From: Antedon mediterranea
Lineage: Eukaryota > Echinodermata > Crinoidea > Comatulida > Antedonidae
Assembly (NCBI RefSeq): GCF_964355755.1
Contig: NC_092676.1
Coordinates: forward strand, 9,964,288-10,028,287
DNA length: 64,000 nt
Direction: 5' to 3'
The translations under genes and the position numbers were made by a program. The notes under the pieces are model-generated. The model did no database searches. It worked only from the letters and a program-made list of their open reading frames with translations, and was not told the origin of the DNA. Position 1 is the first letter of the stretch, and every line of letters begins with the position of its first letter. Shown here piece by piece: positions 1 to 11,600 of the stretch.

Positions 1-279
1 TGCACATATAGTCCTGTGAATGTAGCAAAAATAATGAGTATGCCTAGAAAAAATTAGAACAGAATTTATTTTTGTGGTAAATATCTCTAAAGACCTATTA
101 GAACAACATATTCAAAATGGAGAAAAAATGTAGTTGAAAAAATTAGGTTAATGTCCATAAAACTAAAATGGCCGCTATATACAGTATTTTTCTATATATC
201 AGGTATAGTCTAAGCAATCTAGAATTTAAAGTTAAACAAATTGCAAACAAAACCTTTTAATTTTTAAATTGAACACACA

Positions 280-1040
280 TGATGTTGAGAACATATGCAA
301 ATTAGCTGAAATATGCAAATTAAGGGTAAAAATATAGGGTACCCATATAACGCCAATTACCGCTAGTTGTTTTTTTCTAAATTGTTCTTTCTTATAAGAC
401 TATTTGTCAAAAAATTACCGGAAATGCTGTATTTGACCCATGACCTTATTTTTTAAAGGATTATAGGTAATTTTCACACGATTTACGTATCTCCATAACT
501 AATGTATGTAGAAACTTCATTTTATTCTATATACTTTCACAAATGATGAGGGGATGGAATTCCACACATCATACCTCGATCACACCTTTGGAACATGCAA
601 ATTAGCTGAAATATGCAAATTAATGGTTAAAATATCAGGTATAGGCCTACCCATAGAACGCCAACCACTAGTTGTAGATAGTTATTTTTTTTCTCCAAAT
701 TGTTCTTATGGAACATTTTGTCTAACAACAAGTGCCGTATTTCAAAGAATTAAGGTAACATTCACCATAGTCAATAATTCTATTGACTATGCTTTAACGC
801 ATGATTTACGTATCACCATAACTACTCTAGGTACAGAAATTATTTTAGTCTCTATACTTTCACATATGTAGAAGAGATGGAATTCCAGAAATCACACTTT
901 GGAAACATATGCAACAAACACACACACGCGATCGACCACACAACCTCTCGCCATTCCGGCGGAGCTAGTTAGCTGAAATATGCAAATCAACTGAAATATG
1001 AAAATTAAGGGTAACATATAGGGCACCTGGTTAGCATCTC
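280..1040. repeat. Diverged tandem repeat, about three units
   Basis: The phrase AGCTGAAATATGCAAATTA recurs at about 303, 603 and 970 (last copy altered). The first two units also share CCCATA-AACGCCAA, a T-run, and AATTGTTCTT further on. Spacing is about 300 to 370 bp. Sequence 1-280 shows no gene signal that I can support. Confidence 0.55.
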
Positions 1041-1920
1041 ATTTACAGGACTACCTGGATTCTTCATTATAGTTCGGCTGTTAATATCCAAGACTCGTAT
1101 ATATACAGGAGGATTGAGATGGCCAGTGTGCGGAGTAACTGATGTAGGAAACCATTCCTGAACCACTACATGTTGCTGCTGACTTTGGCATAACTGCTTG
1201 ATGGTGTGGATCCGCTTCTGTCTCTTGTTATATTTGTACATTGTTGCCCATAGTGCCTCATGCCAAACCCTGTCGAAGGTTTTCTTTCATCTACGAAATA
1301 CCTACTACTGCAGTCAGCAAGTGCAATAGGTAAAAATAGTAAACTTAGTTGGAAGTATGCCTCTGTAATCGAAGGAGCTGTTTGTTGGGCTTATACTCAT
1401 AGTGCCAACGCATCAATTCCCCCACTCCAGTGGTAGTTTGGACAACAATGTCAACACAAAGGTGTCAACTTGAATCCGAATGAATTGGGATATGTTCACG
1501 CTAAGGATCATCTTGAACTCATCCCGTTTTTTGCTATGCCTAACTAGTTCATACATAAAGCTGGTCTGATTATAAGGTTTCACTGAAATGCAAATTGTTT
1601 TAATAAATCAGGTTTAAGAACTATACATCTCCCTTTGAGAAAAATGGCAGCCATTTTGAACTATATTTATGATCTTGAATTTTTGAAAGTTGAAGTTTTT
1701 AATTTATCTCCAATTATAGTTTCTTGCAAAATAAATGTTTTAATGACTGTGGTTTTTAGTTATAATTTATGCAATTTTGCAATTTTTCTTAACCTCGCTT
1801 TTTTCTCCATTTTTATATGTTGTTTAGATTGGTCTAATTTTGTCTAGGTCAAACCGTAGTTTTACCGGACTAATAGAATATGTTTGATCTAAAGTTCTTC
1901 CAGGGTGTTTTTTTTATCTA
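1041..1920. other. Intergenic stretch without recognisable feature
   Basis: I see only short chance open frames and no splice-bounded exon with family likeness. The minus-strand 78-codon frame at 1005-1241 starts in repeat sequence and is not recognisable. Confidence 0.4.
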
Positions 1921-1924
1921 AAGA

Positions 1925-2140
1925 TGCTCATCGAATTCTGTACAAATCTATTGTTGCACCTCACTTTGACTATTGTAATGCTGTGTGGTGTAGATGTAAC
2001 ACAACTCCTCCAAGCAACAAATTGTCAGCAGAGCAGCTAAAATTATAACAAAAAATAACAAAATACTGATTCCCAGTTCACAATCACTCGAGGAACCTAA
2101 ATATCCTAGCCTTGAGAAAAAGTTCTTCAATGTTAACATT
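1925..2140 (+). mobile_element. LINE reverse-transcriptase C-terminal fragment
   Basis: The plus strand reads ILYKSIVAPHFDYCNAVW, the conserved region just after the RT palm of many CR1/RTE-like LINEs. A frame change then gives RAAKIITKN-like sequence. It is a short, frameshifted relic. The clade cannot be settled from this piece. Confidence 0.6.
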
Positions 2141-2204
2141 TTGTTATGATATTTAGGTGTATGCCTAATTAATTTAAATCATCATCAAGTTATATATATT
2201 TTTT

Positions 2205-3050
2205 ATTTTTATTTACTCAGTTGACAACCAACAGCGATGAAACCACTAACAGGTTGAATCTAAACATAATAAACTATAATAATAATACATTCAAATAAGC
2301 AACAATAACATAAACAAAGATCGGAACATTATAGAGAGATTTAACAATTTTACCCTTAAAAACATTTAAACTATCATAAAATAAATCAATATCCAAACAA
2401 GTAACAAGCACACTATTAAATGTGTCAGGTAACCGCTAAAAAATTACCTCGTTTTGTGCATTCAACACGACCACAAGGGACGTGAAGCAAACACTTGCTG
2501 CGAGTACGAGTTGGTACATTCAACTTTAAACAAAGCAACAAGTGGACAATCATAAACAGAATTGAAAGAGCTGTATAAAATACCATATTAAAAATAACTG
2601 TACGATTTTCAAGAGAAATAAGAGAAACATTATAATTAGGACAAGTGCGAGTAAGGAATCTAATAAATTTGTTCTGAACATTAGAAATACGCTGAGATTG
2701 TGTACAAGAAATTGAATAAAAAATGACTCAACAGTATTCTAGGTGGGGGCGCACGACTGAACGTACGAATGATGTTAATGATCCACAATTGCCCATGAAT
2801 CTACAGTTCCTTCACAACAAACTCAGCATTCTATTTGCCTTAGATACAACACAATTAACATGCAAACAAAAATTTAACTTACTATCAATCAAAACTCCTA
2901 AATCCCTTTGAAAATTAACACAATCTAATTCCTGATCATTCAACTTATATTTGGTTAAAATAGGCTTTCTCTTCAGGGTGATACACAACGATTTACATTT
3001 TCTTATTTTTAAAGAAAGTTTCCATGTCTCAACCCATCCCACATAGCTAA
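2205..3050 (-). mobile_element. LINE 3' fragment with shared tail motif
   Basis: The minus strand encodes SLKIRKCKSLCITLKRKP and DLGVLIDSKLNF (frame 2812-3042), typical of the RT C-terminal part of CR1/L2-like LINEs. Degraded sequence follows, then a 3' tail at about 2205-2265 reading CCTGTTAGTGG...TCGCTGTTGGTT followed by an A/T-rich end. The same tail ends the LINE fragment at 43368-44397 and the 5S-SINE at 16984-17340, so the three belong to one mobilisation system. Confidence 0.7.
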
Positions 3051-3059
3051 GTCAATTTT

Positions 3060-3574
3060 TCACAGAATATTCCTTATGGCCAGGAATCGATGTGGTTATG
3101 TTTTCACGGTGCGCAATAAAAAATTACGCGGTCTACGCACGATTTAACGAAATCACGTTTGTAATCATATCTTAACAACCATGAATCACAATTAAATAAA
3201 ATTTGGTACTCATAAATTTCAGGGCATAAATCATCATATGGCAATACAATTACGTGCGTAACGCATGTAACGCATGCGTACGCGCGCTTAAAATTTTCAA
3301 AATTTATTTTCGATGAAATAAGAGTACGTTTCAGGCAATTTTAAGCGTTTACAAAATTGCCATGAGTGCGCAGATTTTTGCGCGCGCACTGCGCGTTAAA
3401 TGTTATTGCGCACACTTTTTGCCCGATTTCTGTTTTCTTGACTTAATTTTCAACTCGAAATTACGTTATACGAGCACGTCAAATGTGACAGGCTACGCAC
3501 GTGTAAATTAAAAAAATATAAATGTTTTTAAACATTTCAACATTTTTAAACATGTTCAGTAATTTCGGTCAGTA
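3060..3574. other. Unassigned CpG-rich stretch with repeated ACGCACG words
   Basis: Between the LINE fragment and the next repeat, the sequence has many CG dinucleotides (ACGCACG, CGCATGCGTACGCGCG near 3270) unlike the surrounding AT-rich DNA. No coding or element termini were identified. Confidence 0.35.
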
Positions 3575-3696
3575 TAGTTCACTATGTCGGTCGGTCCGTC
3601 TGTCTGTTGGTCTGTCTGTCTGTCGGTCTGTTTGTCTGTCGGTCCGGTATCACTATATGCATTGTAGCACGCGACTTAATGGCTGTTGGCCTTGTT
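3575..3696 (+). repeat. Dispersed ~105-bp repeat (GTCGGTCGG family), copy 1
   Basis: Shares TTCACTATGTCGGTCGGT, then an expanded GTCTGTCTGTCGG run, GCACGCGACT and GGCCTTGTT with copies at 44554-44663, 52569-52669 and 57603-57704. The terminal AGTCGCGTGC is missing here, so this is a 5'-damaged copy. Confidence 0.6.
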
Positions 3697-3889
3697 ATTT
3701 CCAAATATCCTTATTGGAATGCGCGTCTAAGGTGGACATTGGACCAAATATTGTATATCACCGCTATACAATCTTTGATTGGACCCCACACCTGGCCTAC
3801 CATAAATACGTATTATGAAAATGCGTTTCCTTAATCATGAATCATTATGAGGTTTACGCCAAACAGAGCTCCATATATATAAAGAGTTA

Positions 3890-4385
3890 TGACTTTGAAT
3901 GGTTTAGAAGCCATGTTTGTGTCCAACTATTCCTATGTAGCGTATGGAGTTGAGTCTTTTGTTTTGAAAATGTATAACGTTCAAAAGGCTTTAAACTATC
4001 GAATTTAATATCAAAACAATCAATTTGTTTAAAGGTTTTTGTTAAAATAATTTAAAAATTATAAAGTTTGCGAACATGATTTTAAACAACAAAAATAGCA
4101 ATATCGGAACGGCTCTGGCTGTGCGCTCCATGCACGCTCTACGCGTGCGCGTTTAGTTTGTAAAGCGATTCTCTATAGTAGTGCATTGTTTTTACATTTT
4201 GTTATTTAAAATCATGTTCACAGTAACTTTATGATTTTCTTATTATCTTAACAAAAACCTTTAAACAAATTGCTTGTTTTGATATTAAATTCGATATTTA
4301 AAGCCTTGTGAATGTTATACATTTTTTAAGCAAATTACTCGACTCCACTCTACATAAGCATAGTTGGACACAAAGATGGCCGGTG
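3890..4385. mobile_element. Short foldback element
   Basis: Two arms are inverted copies: about 3895-4100 (GTGTCCAACTATTCCTATGT ... CAAAAGGCTTTAAACTATCG) and about 4200-4385 (reverse order: TTTAAAGCCTTGTG ... CATAGTTGGACACAAA). The arms differ by indels and the loop is about 100 bp. No ORF lies inside, so it is a non-autonomous element. Confidence 0.6.
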
Positions 4386-4522
4386 TGCACCCCACGTGAC
4401 TATCTAAAATCCTGAACGCATGGCTATGCCGTAACTCTGCCGTAAATATATATGGCTCTGACGCCAAAAATACTATAGCGCCACGAAGTGGCGATATAGT
4501 ACGTATACGTGGCGCTATATAC

Positions 4523-4976
4523 CAAAGATTGTATAGCGCCGCTATGCGGCGCAAGATAGGTAGCTGTTGCCAAGGTCCTATATTATAACACTACGCGCCC
4601 AGTAAATCCATGGACGCAATTCGGGCGGACAGGTTATTATTGTGATTTAAATGTAAATGGTTTAAATTTTGCGGTCCGCCTCGAAGTATCTGTGGTTAAC
4701 CATCTTGATGATTGATTCAGTGAAAAGGGAAGAAATTATGTAAACAAAGTAAAATAAAAGTTTCTTTGGGATCTGGACACTTTCCGATTAATTCTGTGTG
4801 TTTACATTGATATGTTTGGTTAGACAACTTCGTTCTTTAACCGAAACATCGTGGATATTGCCTTGACAACGACTTTATTCCGGTTCAAATTTGTCCGCCG
4901 GAATGGCGTCCAAAGATTACAAAGGTCTCACCCAGTTACCTATCTTGCGCCGCGTAGCGGCGCTATACAATCTTTG
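4523..4976. mobile_element. MITE-like element with 40-bp inverted ends
   Basis: Positions 4523-4562 (CAAAGATTGTATAGCGCCGC, then TATGCGGCGCAAGATAGGTA) and 4937-4976 are near-perfect inverted copies. They flank 374 bp without a coding frame. The end sequence itself contains GCGCCGC/GCGGCGC palindromes. Confidence 0.55.
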
Positions 4977-4988
4977 CTATAATATCAA

Positions 4989-5392
4989 AGAACTTATAAC
5001 ACAAGAATCTCCTGTTCTTCAATTTGCATTCAAAACACAGTATCGGAAGTACAGGGTTAAAAGGTCAAACTGGGCGACGCCATTTCACAGCATGGAGCAG
5101 CGCCCCCTCCAAACTAGGAAGTCAATTACTCTACCCCGCTAGAGTATTAGCAGATCCCCTCTATGATTTTGACTTTCTAATTTGATGCGGGCGCCCTACT
5201 CCTCAGTCAATTACTCTATCCCCCTAGAGCATTAGCAGATCCCCTCTATGATTTTGACTTTCTAATTTGATGCGGGCGCCCTACTCCATGGCTCACAATG
5301 GCGCCACCCATAGCTCTATTCTATCCCACAATGCCTTTCGAAATTGTTACGCGCTTCGGACGAACAGGAGATTCTTGTGTTATAAGTTCTTT
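4989..5392. repeat. 30-bp inverted repeat pair
   Basis: AAGAACTTATAACACAAGAA at 4989 onward is the inverse of the block ending at 5392 (TTCTTGTGTTATAAGTTCTT). The pair encloses the 85-bp tandem duplication at 5122-5288. Confidence 0.5.
5122..5288. repeat. 85-bp tandem duplication
   Basis: TCAATTACTCTA, then AGCAGATCCCCTCTATGATT and GATGCGGGCGCCCTACTCC occur at 5122-5206 and again at 5207-5288 with two or three differences, which points to a recent duplication. Confidence 0.75.
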
Positions 5393-5628
5393 GATAATAT
5401 ACGATCTTTGGTTTACGCACATTAAGAACGCGCGCATCACCGCTCACACAAGAATTGGTGGAATAGGTTTGGAATACGCATAAGTAAGACTACACGCTTT
5501 ATCGAGAAGACTTTAAAGAATGCATTGGAGAGAATCATGGTAGTAAATGGTGGTTCACACAGTGGTTTCCACTTGTGATGCCCTTAACAATTAACATAAT
5601 GACGTAACTAATGTAAACAAGAGCAGAA

Positions 5629-8600
5629 ATGACGGAAGATGATCATGATCACGCTGAAATAGAAAATATATGTGGAAATGGTACAGTCGGGACAGTACAC
5701 ACAGCTGGAGATGGACATCCACATATCGTTCATCATCCTCATCCGACACCATACACAATCTTGTTTTTGTTTGGGTGTTGTGCTTTGGGAGGTAAGTCTA
5801 GCTAGTTTAAAACAATGATAACTTATGATTGACAGGAATGAATGACGTGTTAATGCCACCACAATGATGTATAATATGTATGCCTAGGCCTAGGCTAGTC
5901 TAGCCTGGGCCATATTGCATAGAGAATATAACATAGGGCTACATATAGTTTAAGGAGTGCGAACATAAGTGTAAACAGTATAGGCCCTAATTAACGTTTT
6001 ACGTTTTGTTATTTTGTAATAGGACTTACAATTACAGAAAATGTCTTTTCTTATGTAAGATCCATGTTATTTTTTTCCTAAATAAATGTGAACTTGAATT
6101 TAATTATTAATGTAACAGTAATAGATTAATACTAGGCCTACGCTAATGATAATAATAACAATAATGAGCAAAAAAACATTTTAGTAGGTCTAGTTTAGTA
6201 GATTGATTGTTTCAATTGATGTTTGGGTATTTTATTTTTATTATGGTTATTATTTTAGTTAATTTTTGCCTATAAGTAACCATCACAAACACGATGGAGC
6301 ACACACTGCACCGGTGCAAACTGTGTATGTATATCAGATTAATAGTACCAACCAACCAACATAAGGATAGCACAACCTAATGTGATCGAACTAACCTAGT
6401 CTAGGCTAGAGATACTGTTATGTTACACACATTACTATTATATTTTTTAGCTCTGGTTCGGACTCTGTTCAAGAAAATACCAATTCCATATACCGTAATA
6501 CTTTTAATTTTGGGAACAGGATTAGGAATTTTGTCGAATCGTTTTGGAACTGTTTCACTATATACAGGAATGGCTCACATGGACCCTCATCTAATTATGC
6601 ACGTTTTTCTACCAGTTCTTATTTTTGAATCAGCTTTTGCTATGGATGTTCATATATTTCTAAAATCCTTTATTCAGGTAAGTAGCAAGTAATGATGGTT
6701 AGTAAAAATCCTTTTCATTTGGCAAATTTAATTACACGAACATTCCTGAACTTATATTTGTTTCGCATTATATACAAAATGGAAATACGACTCGCGCATA
6801 ATAAATAAAACACTTTTAGAATAAAATTATACTAAACTAAACCTAAAACATGCTTTTGTTGCAGGATTGTTATCGTATTCGGATAGTGTTGTATTATTGT
6901 AATTTGCATCCTTTTAATAGTTCTTTGGCAGTAAAATATTTTGTTTCTTCAATATTATGCGCGCAGATTTGTAAATACTTCCTATACTATACTATAGGAA
7001 TATTATTTTGGAATAAAATTATCTTTATTTTTTTAAAAATAGGTATGCCTTTTGGCGGTATTTGGCTTAATGGTCGCGACAGTCTTAACATCTCTTATTG
7101 CTAAATTTACACTTTCTTACAACTGGTCTTGGAACGTTTCTTTGATGTTTGGTTCTATAGTCAGTGCCACTGATCCCGTAGCCGTCGTTGCACTTCTTAA
7201 AGATCTAGGTAGGTATGCTTTATTTGGATGAATGAACCGAATCAGCATTTTAAAACATTCAAAGTTGTCTAATGTTGCCTAGCAGGCGCAAATCGAGAAA
7301 TAAAGCCGGTGGGAAAATGTGGTGTAGGTATAAATAAAAATATGTAGCCTACAAATAATTGCACTGAGGAACGGTTAGTGTTACCCGAAATATCTGCAAT
7401 TTCCTTCTGGCTGTTTCAAGCTCTGTCTACACTATCAAAGTTTATGTGACAAAAAAATGTGGTATGCCCATAATAATATGAACATGATAATGTCATATGA
7501 CTACCATATTTGGGCCTATCACTGGAAACATCACGTTTTTTTGTCAAACTAGTTTGATAGTGTAGACAGAGCTCTATTTTATTGTTTTCACTTAGCCTCG
7601 CTTTTCAGTTCTTAATTTATTATTTCTACTGTAGGAGCGTCTAAACAACTTGGTACCATAATTGAGGGAGAGTCACTTTTGAACGATGGCTGCTCGATCG
7701 TCATATTTACAATATTTAAAGAAATGGCTATACCAGGAAATTCAAAGACAGGTAAAAATAACACAAAGCATATTTTTAAAACAATTCATGCATATTTATT
7801 GGAAATGAACATTATCGTATCAACATACGGTTCGTATCACCTACGGTATTAATTAACATTATTATATGTGGGATTTTACTATCTGTCACTTACAAACATA
7901 CATTGTTAAAAAATATTATAAATCAAATTAGATAAACGAATTTAAATCTCATTTAATTATTAGGCCTATAAACTGACCTTAATTTGTGATTCACCCTCAA
8001 AATAATGTCAACTATAAACATACATTTTTCTTACATAAAACAAAGGAAATTAGAAATGTTTTCATTCTAGAACTATAGGATAACCATCTATTGTGTCTTT
8101 GATAACAATATTATTTTCAAAATCCAATCAAATGACGCCATGATATAGGCCTATAAGAACAATAAAATCGTTGTATCACCACGATATTTTTGCTCTTACT
8201 AATCATGACGTCATTTGATAGGACGTGATAAAATATTATATTCAGCAAAGGCAACATAGATGGCTATCCTATTCTAGGATGATCTATTTTTAGATTTCTT
8301 TTGTTTCATGTAAGAAAAAAGCATGTTCATCATCTATTTAGTGTAAATGGGCCTTCACGCTTTAATATCATTTCTCAAAATAAAGGTTTCTGTAATAAGA
8401 TAATACCTCTTTCACACCAAAAGTGTGGAGTGATCTCCGGGGTTTATGACCATTCAAAACGTCGAGAAACTCCGGAGATACCCCTTTCACACCAACCCTA
8501 GCAACACCGGATTTATAAAATAAAATTGTAAATGTCGCCCTCTATTTTGTTTGTTTACAAAGCGACGATCATTAGAATCATTTTAATTAATAATATTTTT

Positions 8601-11600
8601 CATTTAATAATTACTTTCAAAAGTCTCAGAAGTAATATTATACAGATATTGACTGCTTAGAGGTTAAATATAAGATTTGACATCCCCGAGGGAATGATAT
8701 TAAGTTCGAGGGAATATATATTTCCCGAAGCGCCATTAACCGATATAAAAGGCAATATCTGTTATATTATATAGCCAAGAACAAGTCTGCTGGGTTGGGT
8801 GAAGCTAGGCTAGGCCTCCTATAGTATTTGTATTGTATTTAAAACAAGCCTGCCTAGACACCTTACCTTGCGAAGAATAATATACAGATAATTACTAATT
8901 AATGATTCCTTGGCAATAAAATATTCACTTAGGCCTAGGTCGTTTAAATTAACAGAAGAATTTCCATCAATAAGCCTATTAATAATAATATTATAATCAG
9001 GTAGGCCGAATAAACAATTCGTCTTCGTCTCGATCTTCGAGGAGCCGAATCACCGGATGTTCAGCGCGTACTAGTTACTAGGTTACTACCGTGAGTATTG
9101 ACCAATCACAAACGGTGTTTCATCACATTTAGGGTGGACTTATAACAAATGAGGGCGCTATGTATGCATAGCTTAAATAGTTTAGAAGATTAATTTCTTC
9201 AAGCAAATTCCGTGGCCCAGCGGATGAAACGTTGTCTTGCGATGGAGTGACAATTCCACCCGAGATGACTTTTGTTTATTTATCGGCAAACTCGAGTGTT
9301 GCACACGAAAATTACACAGTCAATATCATCGTACTCGAGAATTTATATGATCAATGACAGGGGACACGATTATTACGCGAAAATTACACAGTCAATATCA
9401 TCGTTCTCGAGGATATATACGATTTACGATCCTCGCAGCGGTAGTCATGTGATGCAGTTTCAACCAATCACGTTCGCGTATTTACATAGGCTATGTAATA
9501 TTATACAGATATTGACTGCTTAGAGGTTAAATATAAGATTTGACATCCCCTCGGGAATGATATTAAGTTCGAGGGAATATATATTTCCCGAAGCGCCAGC
9601 TTCGGGAAATATATATTCCCCGAGAACTTAATATCATTCCCGAGGGGATGTCAAATATTATATTTAACCGATATAAAAGGCAATATCTGTTATATTATAT
9701 AGCCAAGAACAAGTCTGCTGGGTTGGGTGAAGCTAGGCTAGGCCCCCTATAGTATTTGTATTGTATTTAAACAAGCCTGCCTAGACACCTTACCTTGCGA
9801 AGAATAATATACAGATAATTACTAATTAATGATTCCTTGGCAATAAAATATTCACTTAGGCCTAGGTCGTTTAAATTAACAGAAGAATTTCCATCAATAA
9901 GCCTATTAATAATAATATTATAATCAGGTAGGCCGAATAAATAATTCGTCTTCTTAACTTCTCTTCGAGGAGCCGAATCACCGGATCTTCAGCGCGTAAT
10001 AGTTACTAGGTTACTACACCGTGAGTATTGACCAATCACAAACGGTGTTTCATCACATTTAGGGTGGACTAATAACAAATGAGGGCGCTATGTATGCATA
10101 GCTTAAATAGTTTAGAAGATTAATTTCTTCAAGCAAGTTCAGTGGCGCAGCGGTTGAAGCGTTGTCTTGCGATGGAGTGACAATTCCACCCAAGTTCAAG
10201 ATCCAGAAGATGACTTTTGTTTATTTATCAGCAAACGCGAGTGTTGCCACACGTAAATTACACAGTCAATATCATCGAACTCGAGAATTTATATGTTTAA
10301 TGACAGGGGACACGAAAAATACGCGAAAATTACACAGTCAATATCATCGTTCTCGAGGATATATACGATTTACGATCCTCGCAGCGGTAGTCATGTGATG
10401 CAGTTTCAACCAATCACGTTCGCGTATTTACATAGGCTATGTAATATAATGTTAAATTGATACTACTTATTATTTTTTAAACCCGCTATATATTTTGTAC
10501 AAATATTTAAAGTATTTTGAAATAAAACAAAAGCAATGGGTGATCGTGTGAGAATGACCTTTTGACATAAAACTCAGTGGCCGTATTCACCAATCTCACT
10601 TAAGCTAAGAGAAATACTTACCCTTAAAATTTAAGAATTCTCTTAAAGGGAAACACTTAAGGGGTATTCACAAATGAGTTAAGGGATTCACTTACCTAAA
10701 GAAAACACTTAATGTAAGGGTAAAACTTAAGGGTAAAAATAATCATAAATATTCATGAGTTGTCCCACCATTGTCCAATCACAGAGGATTTAATTCCCCT
10801 ATGGTCCAATCACTTTCCTCTCTAAAAGTAATGTGCATATTAAAAAAAAGGAGTAAGGGGTTGGGGGTCGGGGAGGATGAAGAGAAAAGTGTATGGACGA
10901 TGGTCAATAAAAAGAAAATGGCAGTCAAAACAAAAACAAGTAAATGAATATTAAACCTAGACTAATTTGTATGAGGATCAAGAAAAATAGGTCTAGCCTA
11001 GATGCTACTAACAAACCAACATTCTGTGTAGGCCTAAACCTGTCTGTATTGAGGCATATGCATCCTAGGCTGGTTACTACCTAGCCTAGACTGGGGCCAT
11101 CTACAAATTGTGTTTACAAATACAGTTGGCCATCATTTATGAACAAAATTGTTTTGGTTTTAAAAACTATACAAATATTTAAATTGAAAGAAATACTTAT
11201 TTCAATTTTTTAGCAACGGAAATAATTGTATACTTTATACGAGTGGCATTAGGAGGACCAGCGTTTGGATTTCTGATGGCAAAATTTACGACATTTTGGT
11301 TGTCAAGAATCTTCAACGATGCACTTGTCGAAATCACAATAACATTAGCATCAACTTATTTAACTTTCTACATTGGCGAATCGGTTTTAAAAGTATCAGG
11401 CGTTCTTGCCGTTGTCGTTCTTGGTTTAGTGGTAAACGTTGAAAGAACATCAATAAGTCCAGAAGTTGAGGTATTTTTACATAGGTTAGTACAATGTAAA
11501 ACATTTTAAAAAGAATTCGACCCTGTGGCCAAGTTGATAATATTTGATATTATTTATTTTCTTTTAATGTGAGTGTAGGTTCTGGGAGGTTCTAGGATAC

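Larger units (their letters stand above)
8636..10446. repeat. Tandem duplication of a ~0.87-0.95-kb unit
   Basis: Unit 1 (about 8636-9500) and unit 2 (about 9501-10446) share a start at TATTACAGATATTGACTGC-like sequence and an end at TTTACATAGGCTATGTAATAT, with near identity across most of their length. Unit 2 is longer because it keeps the second arm of a hairpin (9542-9652) and the complete SINE head at 10135-10210. The block lies in SLC9C1 intron 4. Confidence 0.75.

Noticed and set aside
10135-10210. Functional tRNA gene
   Set aside because: A and B boxes fit but I cannot fold a convincing cloverleaf, and the unit is tandemly duplicated with a decayed sister; a SINE head explains it better.
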